In this document: one piece after another, positions 1 through 5,845 of the stretch | How the letters are laid out: every line of letters starts with the position of its first letter | Position numbering within the stretch: the stretch's first letter is position 1 | Notes under the pieces: generated by a model | Told to the model about the DNA's origin: nothing | What the model saw: only the letters and a program-made list of their open reading frames with translations | Database searches by the model: none | Program-made: the position numbers and the translations under genes | Assembly (NCBI GenBank): GCA_017444505.1 | Contig: JAFSWK010000183.1 | Coordinates: 1 to 6,439, forward strand | From: Rhodocyclaceae bacterium | GTDB taxonomy: Bacteria > Pseudomonadota > Gammaproteobacteria > Burkholderiales > Rhodocyclaceae | Direction of reading: 5' to 3' | DNA: 6,439 bases

Positions 1-191
1 ACGCCCACCTGAAAACCGGCACCATCGACCACGTTCGCGCCATGGCCGGTTTTGTGCTCGACCGCCACGGCCAGCGTCACATTCTCGTTTTCCTCGCCAA
101 CGCCCCCAACGCCCACGCCGCCCTGCCCGTGCAAAACGCCCTCATCGAATGGCTGCATCAAGGCGGCAAGCAACCCGCCGCCGCGCCCTGA
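1..191 (+). CDS. dacB: D-alanyl-D-alanine carboxypeptidase/endopeptidase (PBP4/DacB-like), 3' end only
   Basis: This is the last 62 codons of a gene entering from the left edge; the first complete codon is at position 3 and the TGA stop is 189-191. The visible protein begins AHLKTGTIDHVRAMAGF. The KTG triad (Lys codon 12-14) followed by an alanine/glycine-rich AGF segment is the third conserved box of serine penicillin-binding proteins, in the arrangement typical of the PBP4 (DacB, peptidase S13) C-terminus. The remaining stretch (HILVFLANAPNAHAA, then NALIEWLH) fits the final beta strand and C-terminal helix of that family. Such enzymes act in the periplasm, cleaving the terminal D-Ala or meso-DAP crosslinks of peptidoglycan. 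The SXXK and SXN motifs lie outside the window, so intactness cannot be judged. The gene is convergent with the membrane-protein gene ending at 231. Another KTG-bearing penicillin-binding protein is possible but fits less well. Confidence 0.8.
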   Translation, partial: AHLKTGTIDHVRAMAGFVLDRHGQRHILVFLANAPNAHAALPVQNALIEWLHQGGKQPAAAP

Positions 192-205
192 ACGCAGGCG
201 CGGCG
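179..205. terminator. GC-rich inverted repeat at the convergent gene ends (possible weak terminator)
   Basis: A perfect 9-bp inverted repeat (CGCCGCGCC at 179-187, GGCGCGGCG at 197-205) encloses a 9-base loop that contains the dacB stop codon. It sits at the junction of two convergent genes, where a terminator would be expected. No T-run follows on either strand, so it is not a classical intrinsic terminator. Pairing may be partly due to high GC content. Confidence 0.3.
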
Positions 206-230
206 CGGTCATTCAACCCACAACAACGAC

Positions 231-686
231 TTACACCACCTCAACCGGCGGCTTCTGCTCTTCATCAACCACAGGCATCACGCGGCTATCCAGCAAGCTC
301 AACCAGCCGCGCACGATGCGGTACAAAATCCACACGCCCAGCAGCAGAAAAATCAAGATTGCCACCGGAATACCGACAATCGTGGCAAAGCTCAGCCAGC
401 CCACGCACGCCCACAGCAGCGCCCACCAGAACGTGCGAATCTGCCAGCGGAAATGCGTATCCAGCCAGGTGCCGCGCACATCGGCGCGATACCAGTAATT
501 GAGGGCAACGGCCAGCAGCGAAGTCAGCCCGAGGAGAAAAGACGAAAAAATCCACGCCGAACTGAGCAGCGCGGAAAAAGCCGCAAACCCGTGCAGGCCG
601 TAAATCACATGCGTCATGAAAATCAGCTTGTGCATGGATTGCTGCGGCGGCACAGGCGCGGGGCGGGGCATCGGCAGGTCAGACAT
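231..686 (-). CDS. Small multi-pass inner-membrane protein, DUF4870-like
   Basis: A 151-residue protein of unknown function. The ATG at 686-684 is chosen because a GGAG lies 8 bases upstream; an in-frame ATG at 746 would add 20 residues without membrane character and has less support. The protein starts with a proline-rich cytoplasm-like stretch (about 1-16). Hydrophobic segments follow at about 21-43, 47-64, 84-105 and 108-127, then a charged tail (DEEQKPP). The central motif ADVRGTWLDTHFRWQIRTFWW precedes the last two helices, which contain a VGIP turn and end in YRIVRGW. A soluble loop with a conserved HFRWQ-type segment followed by paired helices resembles the DUF4870 family of small membrane proteins, common in betaproteobacteria. 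The family assignment is by recollection of the pattern. The gene is on the same strand as purU but 115 bases downstream, so it may have its own promoter. Confidence 0.75.
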   Translation of the reverse strand: MSDLPMPRPAPVPPQQSMHKLIFMTHVIYGLHGFAAFSALLSSAWIFSSFLLGLTSLLAVALNYWYRADVRGTWLDTHFRWQIRTFWWALLWACVGWLSFATIVGIPVAILIFLLLGVWILYRIVRGWLSLLDSRVMPVVDEEQKPPVEVV

Positions 687-726
687 GATGGGCACTCCAT
701 CCGGCAAGAAAAACGCCGGTCGCGCC

Positions 727-732
727 ATTATG
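727..732 (-). promoter_or_regulatory. Candidate -10 element for the DUF4870-like gene
   Basis: On the minus strand the sequence reads CATAAT (5 of 6 matches to TATAAT), about 40 bases upstream of the ATG at 686. No convincing -35 element is visible at 16-18 bases upstream, so this is a weak prediction. It is offered because the gene is separated from purU and may need its own start site. Confidence 0.25.
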
Positions 733-756
733 GGCACGAACGGCACGCATGGGGAG

Positions 757-778
757 AAAAAATGCGACCGTTTGTCAC
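757..778 (-). terminator. Possible weak intrinsic terminator after purU
   Basis: Reading in the purU direction, 24 bases past its stop there is a 5-bp stem (GTGAC at 778-774 pairing with GTCGC at 768-764, one G-U pair) with a 5-base loop. It is followed by A and six T residues (762-757). The stem is short, so termination would be inefficient; the T-run and placement are the main support. Confidence 0.35.
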
Positions 779-801
779 CGCCGCCCGCGCACCGTCCCGC
801 C

Positions 802-1671
802 TCAGCCCAGAATCACCGTGCGGTTGCCGCTGAGGAAAATGCGGTGTTCGGTGTGCAGGCGCACGGCGCGGGCCAGGGCGCGGCATTCCATGTCGCGTCC
901 GAGGCTTTTGAGTTCTTCGGGCAAGAAGGCGTGGCCGACGCGCTCGACCACCTGTTCGATAATCGGCCCTTCGTCCAGGTCGGCGGTGACGTAATGCGCT
1001 GTGGCGCCGATGATTTTTACGCCGCGTTCATACGCCTGATGATAGGGGCGCGCGCCCTTGAAGCCGGGCAAAAACGAGTGGTGAATGTTGATGGCGCGCC
1101 CTTGCAGGCGGGCGCAGAAACTGTCCGACAAGACCTGCATGTAACGCGCCAGCACGACGAGTTGCACCTGTTCGCGTTCCATAATTTCCCACACCGCAGC
1201 TTCCTGCTGCGGCTTGGTTTCGGCGCTCACCGGCAGGTAGTGAAACGGAATCTGGTCAGCGGCGGCCAGCGGTGCGAGCGTTTCGTGGTTGGAGACGATG
1301 CCGACAATTTCCACGGGCAATTCACCGATGCGCACGCGGTAGAGCAAATCGCGCAGGCAGTGGTCGTGCTGCGAAACCATCAAGAGCAGCCGCATCCGCT
1401 CGGCCTGCGGGGTGAGCGTCCATTCCATTTTCATGTTCGCGGCCAGCGCGGCGAAGGCGGCGCGCAGGTTTTCTTCGCCGACGTTGGGCGAGTCGACGTA
1501 GAAGACGCAGCGGATGAAAAAGCGCCCGGCCAGTTCGTCGTCAAAACAGGAAAATTCGGTAATAAAACCTTTGCCCTGGGTAATCAAGCCAGAGACGGCG
1601 GCCACCTGGCCGTGCCCGGAAGGGCACGTGGCCGTCAATATCCAGCGGGGTTTGTCGTTGCCTGCTTGCAA
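802..1671 (-). CDS. purU: Formyltetrahydrofolate deformylase (PurU), TTG start
   Basis: PurU hydrolyses 10-formyltetrahydrofolate to tetrahydrofolate and formate in the cytoplasm. This balances one-carbon pools and supplies formate, for example to PurT in purine synthesis. With the TTG at 1671 as start the protein has 289 residues, close to the usual length. Residues about 9-85 form the N-terminal ACT regulatory domain (RWILTATCPSGHGQVAAVS). Residues about 92-285 form the formyltransferase-like catalytic domain. The catalytic triad is visible as Asn195 and His197 in INIHHSFLPGF and Asp233 in LDEGPII. The end (HRIFLSGNRTVIL) is the usual PurU C-terminus. The TTG is preferred because GGAG lies 9 bases upstream and the ACT domain starts a few residues later. 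The in-frame ATG at 1755 would add 28 residues encoded inside tamA, with no match to the family. The gene begins 19 bases after the tamA stop and is probably cotranscribed with it. Confidence 0.95.
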   Translation of the reverse strand: MQAGNDKPRWILTATCPSGHGQVAAVSGLITQGKGFITEFSCFDDELAGRFFIRCVFYVDSPNVGEENLRAAFAALAANMKMEWTLTPQAERMRLLLMVSQHDHCLRDLLYRVRIGELPVEIVGIVSNHETLAPLAAADQIPFHYLPVSAETKPQQEAAVWEIMEREQVQLVVLARYMQVLSDSFCARLQGRAINIHHSFLPGFKGARPYHQAYERGVKIIGATAHYVTADLDEGPIIEQVVERVGHAFLPEELKSLGRDMECRALARAVRLHTEHRIFLSGNRTVILG

Positions 1672-1690
1672 AATCTTCTGCTCCGTTTTC

Positions 1691-3505
1691 TCAAAATGCC
1701 ACCGAAATGCCGAAATGCACGCGCACGCGCTGGTCGTGCTGGCCGTAGGCGACATCCAGCGCCAGCGGTCCGGCGGGGCTGCGCCAGCGTCCGCCCAGAC
1801 CGTAGCCTAGACGCGGGTCAAAGTCGTCCAGACTGTCGGTGGCGTTGCCTGCATCAATAAAACCGGCCACGCCCCATTTGGCGTCCAGCCAGTGCACATA
1901 CTCGGCGCTGCCCACGGCCATGTAGCGCCCGCCCAGCGTAGCGCCGTCTTCTTCCACGCCGAGGCTCTCGTAATCGTAACCGCGCACGGTTTGCGTGCCG
2001 CCGGTGCGGAAGAGGAAATCCTGCGGGATGCCTTCGCGCGATTTTGCCCAGGTGCGACCGAGTTCGCCGCGCAAAATGAGCGTGTCGCGCTCGCCCACGG
2101 GCAGATACCAGACCAGACGGCCAGAGGTGCGCAAAAAGTTCTGGTCGGAGAGCAACGCCCGCGAGCCGCCGCCGACGTTGAAGGAGGCCAGCAGCCCTTG
2201 GCGCGGATCCATGACGTTATCCACCCGCGCCCATTTCCAGCCGTAATCGAGACTGAGCGCGCGGGTGTCGCGGTGCCGATTTTCCGTGCGCGTGGTTTCA
2301 TGTTGCCAGCGCAGGGAAAGCGCGGTGGAAATATGCCCACGGGTGCGGGCGCGCGTCACGCCCAGCGCCTGCGAATTGAGCTGCAAGCCGGAAATGTCGC
2401 TGCGCTTGATGAGCGCGCCAAAGCTGTCCCGATAGTGCGAGCCTTTGCGCGGCGGCAGCAGAATGTCGCCATAAAACGCTTGCTCTTTTTGCTCCACGCG
2501 CAGGCCGGTGGCCAGTTCCCAGGCGCGGCGGCGCAGGTTCACGTCCTGCCAGTTGGCTTCAAAGCGCAGGCCGGTGTTGGTGGTAAAACCAAGACCTGCG
2601 GAGAGCCGCCGCGAGTTGGCTTCGACCACTTGCACGCGCACGGGCACGGCTTCGGCCAGCAGCGGGTTGCGTTCCACATCCACAATCACGGAACGAAAAT
2701 ACGGCGTGTTTTGCAGCGCGCTCTGAAAATCCAGCAGACGGGAAAGCGCGAACGGCTCGCCCGGGCGCAGGTTGTTGTAGCGTTCCACCAGATCGTCCGG
2801 CAGCCGCTCAATGCCGGTGACCTGCAATTCGCCCAGTTTGAACGGCGGGCCGGAATCCACCGTCACCGACAGGCGCGCTTCGCCCCGTTCGGTGTCAATC
2901 AGCGCCTTGCTGTCGGCGATTTTCGCTGCGGCGAAATCCTCGCTGGCTACGTCATCGAGCAGGTTTTGCTTGGCACTGTCCCAGTCGGACTGGCGGAAAG
3001 GTTCGCCCACCGGCAACAGCCACGCCTTTTCCAACGCCGCGCGCCGCGCGCCCAGGGCTTCGTCCGCACCGGCAATGGCGCCGGTGAAGTGAATTTCAAC
3101 GTGGGCAATTTTCACCCGCGCGCCCGTCTTCACGTGCATCACCCAGTGGTCGTCCTGCGGCGTTTCAAACGTGCATTCGGCAGCAAAAAAACCCTCGGTT
3201 TGCAGCAATTCCTGCATCTCGCGCCGCGCGCGCTGCTGCACACCCGCGCGCGCCATCTCGTCGGCGGGCACTTCCTGGTCTTTTTTCAGCAGGCGCAGAT
3301 GCTCTTTCAGCACGCCTTGCACCTCGTCGGGCGCGTTCAGCGTCACTTTCAGGTAATGCTTCGGCACGGAATCTTCCTGCGGCGCAGCCGCCGCATCCGG
3401 CCCGTCCGCAGTTTCCTGCGCCGGCGCGGCTTCGTCTTCCGCCGCCGACACGCTCAGCGGCAGCGCCAAAAACAACGCCAGCAGAACTTGCACGCAGCGG
3501 CGCAT
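1691..3505 (-). CDS. tamA: TamA-type outer-membrane protein of the BamA/Omp85 superfamily
   Basis: A 604-residue outer-membrane assembly protein. TamA works with the inner-membrane-anchored TamB in insertion of some outer-membrane proteins and in envelope lipid homeostasis. Residues 1-21 form a signal peptide (MRRCVQVLLALFLALPLSVSA). An acidic, alanine-rich linker to about residue 47 follows. Three POTRA-like repeats come next at about 48-128, 130-219 and 222-295; the last contains FKLGELQVTGIERLP and a FRSVIVDVE strand. The C-terminal barrel spans about 298-604, with the Omp85 VRGY motif at 507-510 and a terminal phenylalanine (VRVHFGISVAF) that serves as the assembly signal. The length and three POTRAs fit TamA rather than BamA (about 800 residues, five POTRAs). 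ATG at 3505 is preferred: GGAGG lies 7 bases upstream. A TTG one codon earlier would leave only 4 bases. The ATG shares one base with the fbp TGA, implying translational coupling. No tamB is adjacent. Confidence 0.92.
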   Translation of the reverse strand: MRRCVQVLLALFLALPLSVSAAEDEAAPAQETADGPDAAAAPQEDSVPKHYLKVTLNAPDEVQGVLKEHLRLLKKDQEVPADEMARAGVQQRARREMQELLQTEGFFAAECTFETPQDDHWVMHVKTGARVKIAHVEIHFTGAIAGADEALGARRAALEKAWLLPVGEPFRQSDWDSAKQNLLDDVASEDFAAAKIADSKALIDTERGEARLSVTVDSGPPFKLGELQVTGIERLPDDLVERYNNLRPGEPFALSRLLDFQSALQNTPYFRSVIVDVERNPLLAEAVPVRVQVVEANSRRLSAGLGFTTNTGLRFEANWQDVNLRRRAWELATGLRVEQKEQAFYGDILLPPRKGSHYRDSFGALIKRSDISGLQLNSQALGVTRARTRGHISTALSLRWQHETTRTENRHRDTRALSLDYGWKWARVDNVMDPRQGLLASFNVGGGSRALLSDQNFLRTSGRLVWYLPVGERDTLILRGELGRTWAKSREGIPQDFLFRTGGTQTVRGYDYESLGVEEDGATLGGRYMAVGSAEYVHWLDAKWGVAGFIDAGNATDSLDDFDPRLGYGLGGRWRSPAGPLALDVAYGQHDQRVRVHFGISVAF

Positions 3506-4506
3506 CAATTCGCCTCCTCGTGATAGCGCACAATCGTGTGCACCTCGTCGCGCGACCCCAGTACCACCGGAATGCGCTGGTGCAGGCGCTGCGGTTGAAT
3601 ATCCAGAATCGGCTCGCGTCCGGTAGAGGCCGCGCCGCCCGCCTGCTCAATGAGCAGGGACATCGGATTGGCCTCGTAGAGCAGACGCAGCTTGCCACCG
3701 CGTGCGCGGCATTTTTCATCCATCGGATACAGGAATACGCCGCCGCGCGACAGGATGCGGTGCACGTCGGCCACCATCGAAGCGACCCAGCGCATGTTGA
3801 AATCTTCCCCGCGCGGCCCCGTCTTGCCCGCGCGCAAATCGCGCACGTAGTGCTGCACGGGCGCTTCCCAGAAACGTTCGTTGGAAGCATTGATGGCAAA
3901 TTCGCGCGTCGTGGGCGGCACGGTAATGTCCGGATGCGTCAGCACAAATTCGCCCGTCTCACGCGCCAGGGTAAAACCCTGCACGCCGTGGCCGACGGTG
4001 AGCACCAGCATGGTCGAAGGACCGTAAATGGCGTAGCCTGCAGCGCGCTGTGCGCGCCCCGGTTGCAGAAAATCCGCCTCTTGCGGCTGGCCGTTGCCAG
4101 CGTATTTCAGCACCGAAAAAATCGTCCCCACGGAAACATTCACGTCAATATTGGACGAGCCGTCCAGCGGGTCGAAGAGCAGCAGGTAATCGCCGTGCGG
4201 ACACGCGGACGCGACGGGATGGACGGTTTCCATCTCTTCGGAGGCCATTGCCGCCACCGCGCCGCTCCATTCGCTGGTCTGCAAAAAAATGTCATTGGCG
4301 ATGACATCCAGTTTTTTCTGCGCCTCGCCCTGCACGTTCTGGCTGCCCGCCTCGCCCAGCACCCCAGCCAGCGCGCCACGGGCAACCTGCGCGCCAATCG
4401 CCACCGTCGCACGCGCCACGCTTTCCAGCAACAGGCGCAGTTGCGCATCCACGCGCCCGGCTTGCTGCTCAGCGCTCAGAAACCGGGACAAACTCACCCC
4501 TGCCAT
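3505..4506 (-). CDS. fbp: Fructose-1,6-bisphosphatase, class I
   Basis: A 333-residue cytoplasmic enzyme that hydrolyses fructose-1,6-bisphosphate to fructose-6-phosphate and phosphate, the committed step of gluconeogenesis and, in autotrophs, part of the Calvin cycle. Length is normal for class I. Visible landmarks in order are a metal-binding acidic pair (ASEE, about 89-91), the metal/phosphate loop DPLDGSSNID (112-121), the substrate-binding region with NMRWVASMVADVHR (237-250), GGVFLYPMD (255-263), and the active-site signature GKLRLLYEANPMS (271-283) with its lysine. The ATG at 4506 has GGAG 8 bases upstream. It is the first gene of a probable fbp-tamA-purU transcript and is divergent from the ABC transporter operon. 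The grouping of fbp with tamA has no obvious functional logic and may reflect simple shared transcription. Confidence 0.97.
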   Translation of the reverse strand: MAGVSLSRFLSAEQQAGRVDAQLRLLLESVARATVAIGAQVARGALAGVLGEAGSQNVQGEAQKKLDVIANDIFLQTSEWSGAVAAMASEEMETVHPVASACPHGDYLLLFDPLDGSSNIDVNVSVGTIFSVLKYAGNGQPQEADFLQPGRAQRAAGYAIYGPSTMLVLTVGHGVQGFTLARETGEFVLTHPDITVPPTTREFAINASNERFWEAPVQHYVRDLRAGKTGPRGEDFNMRWVASMVADVHRILSRGGVFLYPMDEKCRARGGKLRLLYEANPMSLLIEQAGGAASTGREPILDIQPQRLHQRIPVVLGSRDEVHTIVRYHEEAN

Positions 4507-4537
4507 GACCAGGACTCCTCATCAAGCGAAAGGCGAA

Positions 4538-4543
4538 ATTATC
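4538..4543 (-). promoter_or_regulatory. Candidate -10 element for the fbp operon
   Basis: On the minus strand GATAAT (5 of 6 matches to TATAAT) lies about 32 bases upstream of the fbp ATG. A good -35 hexamer is not visible at 16-18 bases upstream; the region there is GC-rich. The placement is reasonable, but the call rests on one hexamer. Confidence 0.35.
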
Positions 4544-4569
4544 GCGGATTTTCCCCCGCTCCGCGCATC

Positions 4570-4599
4570 TTGCCCGCGCACGGCGTGCGGCGGGATAAT
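4570..4599 (+). promoter_or_regulatory. Candidate sigma-70 promoter of the ABC transporter operon, with an internal dyad
   Basis: TTGCCC (4570-4575, 4 of 6 matches to TTGACA) and GATAAT (4594-4599, 5 of 6) are separated by 18 bases. This predicts a transcript start near 4606 and a leader of about 28 bases before the ATG at 4634. The spacer is largely an imperfect inverted repeat: CCCGC-GCAC at 4573-4581 pairs with GTGC-(G)-GCGGG at 4585-4594, around a GGC loop with one bulged G. A dyad at this place could be an operator, though high GC makes chance pairing easy. No clear Shine-Dalgarno is seen before 4634. Confidence 0.45.
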
Positions 4600-4633
4600 G
4601 CCGCCCTCGCCTTCTTTCCGTTACGGTGCCTTC

Positions 4634-5845
4634 ATGAAAAACAGGATTCTGGCCTATGTTGTCATCGCCCTGCTGGGCATCGCCGCCTCCGTCACGCTCT
4701 CGCTGCTAAACCACGAACCGCCGCGCGCCATTCAGGGCGAGGCAGCCTTCAACATCATTGGCCGCGTCAATAACGAAGGCTCGGGGCTGTTCATCAAAAA
4801 CCGCCTCGTCGACAACGCGGGCACCCTGCCCGTGCGCGCCGACAATGGCGCACCGTTTTTCGGCGAGGGCTACACGCTTTCGGTCAAAAACGGCAAGGCG
4901 TGGGGCGGGCTGGTGTTTGGCGACCCCGGCGCTTCTTCCATCCAGCACACCCAGATGGCGACCATCGCCGCCAAGGTCGGGTTGAAATTCGCGCAATATC
5001 AGGACGGCATGACGAAATCCGGCGACACGCTCTATTACGTCACCAACCTCAGCAACGCCGGCACCATCGCCACCAGCCAGGCGCTAATTGACGGCGGCAT
5101 CATCTGGGAGCCGCAATACCAGAAAGTTCTTCAGGAACAGGCGGGCACTTTCCGGCAGCTTGCGCGCACCAACGACCTCTTTGCCGACCACACCTGTTGC
5201 GTCGTCGCAGCCAATCACAACTGGCTGGCGGCGCATGGTCAGGACGCGGTCAAATTCCTCGCCGGATTCGCGCAGGCGGTGCGCTTCATCAACGAAGCCA
5301 AGGCGCATCCCGACGGCGAAGACTACGCCTGGCTGCTCGCCTTTGCGCAAACCACCACCCACGGCCTGAGCGCCGAAGAAGTCCGCGCCGCCATCGACAA
5401 TATTCATTACGTCCTGGCGGATGATGCGGACGGCTCGCTTGACCAGCTCAAAAAAGACATCGCCTTGCTGGCCGCCGAACTCAAAGGGCTGGGGCTGATT
5501 ACGTCCAAAAAATTCGGCAACGCGGACGACTTCGCCGCCGCCTTCGTCGATGAACGCTACCTCAAGGAAGCGCTGGCCGCCCCGCCCGCGCACGAAGGGC
5601 GTTCCACGCTCCGGATTGCCGTCATCAACGGCGACATTCACCAGCTCGCCTTTCGCGTCGCAAAAGAAAAAGGCTTCTTTGAACAATATGGTCTGACCAT
5701 CGAGCTGGCCACCGGCGCCAACGGCGGCGAGATTGCCACCATGCTGCTGAGCAAGGACAGCGACCTGGGCTTTCTCGGCGCGCCCCCCGCAACCCTGAAC
5801 ATCATCAACGGGGAGCACATCGTCGATGCGCCTCAAGTACGATAG
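4634..5845 (+). CDS. ABC transporter substrate-binding protein (NMT1/THI5, nitrate/sulfonate/taurine class) with circularly permuted segment order
   Basis: A 403-residue protein that probably binds a small ligand outside the inner membrane and delivers it to the permease encoded next. The substrate cannot be read from the sequence. Residues 4-26 are a hydrophobic signal or anchor with no lipobox cysteine and no obvious AXA cleavage site. Residues about 38-54 (FNIIGRVNNEGSGLFIK) match the point where this family enters its second lobe. GLVFGDPGASSIQHTQ (92-107), GGIIWEPQY (154-162) and DHTCCVVAA (185-193) follow in normal family order. Only then, at 324-396, comes the stretch that normally starts the mature protein: LRIAVINGDIHQLAF, AKEKGFFEQYGL, and a DLGFLGAPPATLNIINGEHI end. 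Together these make one full two-lobed domain in permuted order. The ATG at 4634 is the only sensible start, just before the hydrophobic segment; its ribosome site is weak. Base composition resembles the neighbours. The 3' end overlaps the permease gene by 20 bases. Confidence 0.85.
   Translation: MKNRILAYVVIALLGIAASVTLSLLNHEPPRAIQGEAAFNIIGRVNNEGSGLFIKNRLVDNAGTLPVRADNGAPFFGEGYTLSVKNGKAWGGLVFGDPGASSIQHTQMATIAAKVGLKFAQYQDGMTKSGDTLYYVTNLSNAGTIATSQALIDGGIIWEPQYQKVLQEQAGTFRQLARTNDLFADHTCCVVAANHNWLAAHGQDAVKFLAGFAQAVRFINEAKAHPDGEDYAWLLAFAQTTTHGLSAEEVRAAIDNIHYVLADDADGSLDQLKKDIALLAAELKGLGLITSKKFGNADDFAAAFVDERYLKEALAAPPAHEGRSTLRIAVINGDIHQLAFRVAKEKGFFEQYGLTIELATGANGGEIATMLLSKDSDLGFLGAPPATLNIINGEHIVDAPQVR
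5810..5815 (+). promoter_or_regulatory. Ribosome binding site of the permease gene, inside the preceding gene
   Basis: GGGGAG lies 10 bases before the ATG at 5826 and within the last codons of the binding-protein gene. It supports the overlapping start and suggests translational coupling of the two genes. Confidence 0.6.

Noticed and set aside
701..719. CCGGC/GCCGG hairpin as a terminator
   Set aside because: It has only five base pairs with a 9-base loop, and no T-run follows on either strand.
687..746. Longer start at 746 for the DUF4870-like protein
   Set aside because: The extra 20 residues cross the probable promoter region and lack support, while the ATG at 686 has a well-spaced GGAG.
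616..1860. Plus-strand open frame of 414 codons opposite purU
   Set aside because: It lies antisense to a complete PurU with intact catalytic residues, has low-complexity His/Arg/Ala composition and shows no family features.
1892..3523. Long plus-strand open frame of 543 codons opposite tamA
   Set aside because: It is the antisense shadow of a clear Omp85 gene with signal peptide, POTRA repeats and VRGY motif. The shadow protein is rich in His, Arg, Gln and Ala with no recognisable domain, as expected in GC-rich DNA.
4289..4633. In-frame 5' extension of the binding-protein gene
   Set aside because: The extension overlaps fbp in antisense, has arbitrary composition and would put 115 residues before the hydrophobic segment. 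The ATG at 4634 directly precedes that segment.
3520..4773. Plus-strand open frame of 417 codons opposite fbp
   Set aside because: It is the antisense shadow of a complete fructose-1,6-bisphosphatase, and it runs across the divergent promoter region into the transporter gene in a different frame.
4634..5845. The binding protein as a frameshifted or truncated ordinary gene
   Set aside because: All parts of one complete domain are present in a single uninterrupted frame, only reordered. Downstream sequence after 5845 encodes the permease, not the missing half of a second copy, and upstream sequence is fbp. Nothing suggests a frameshift.
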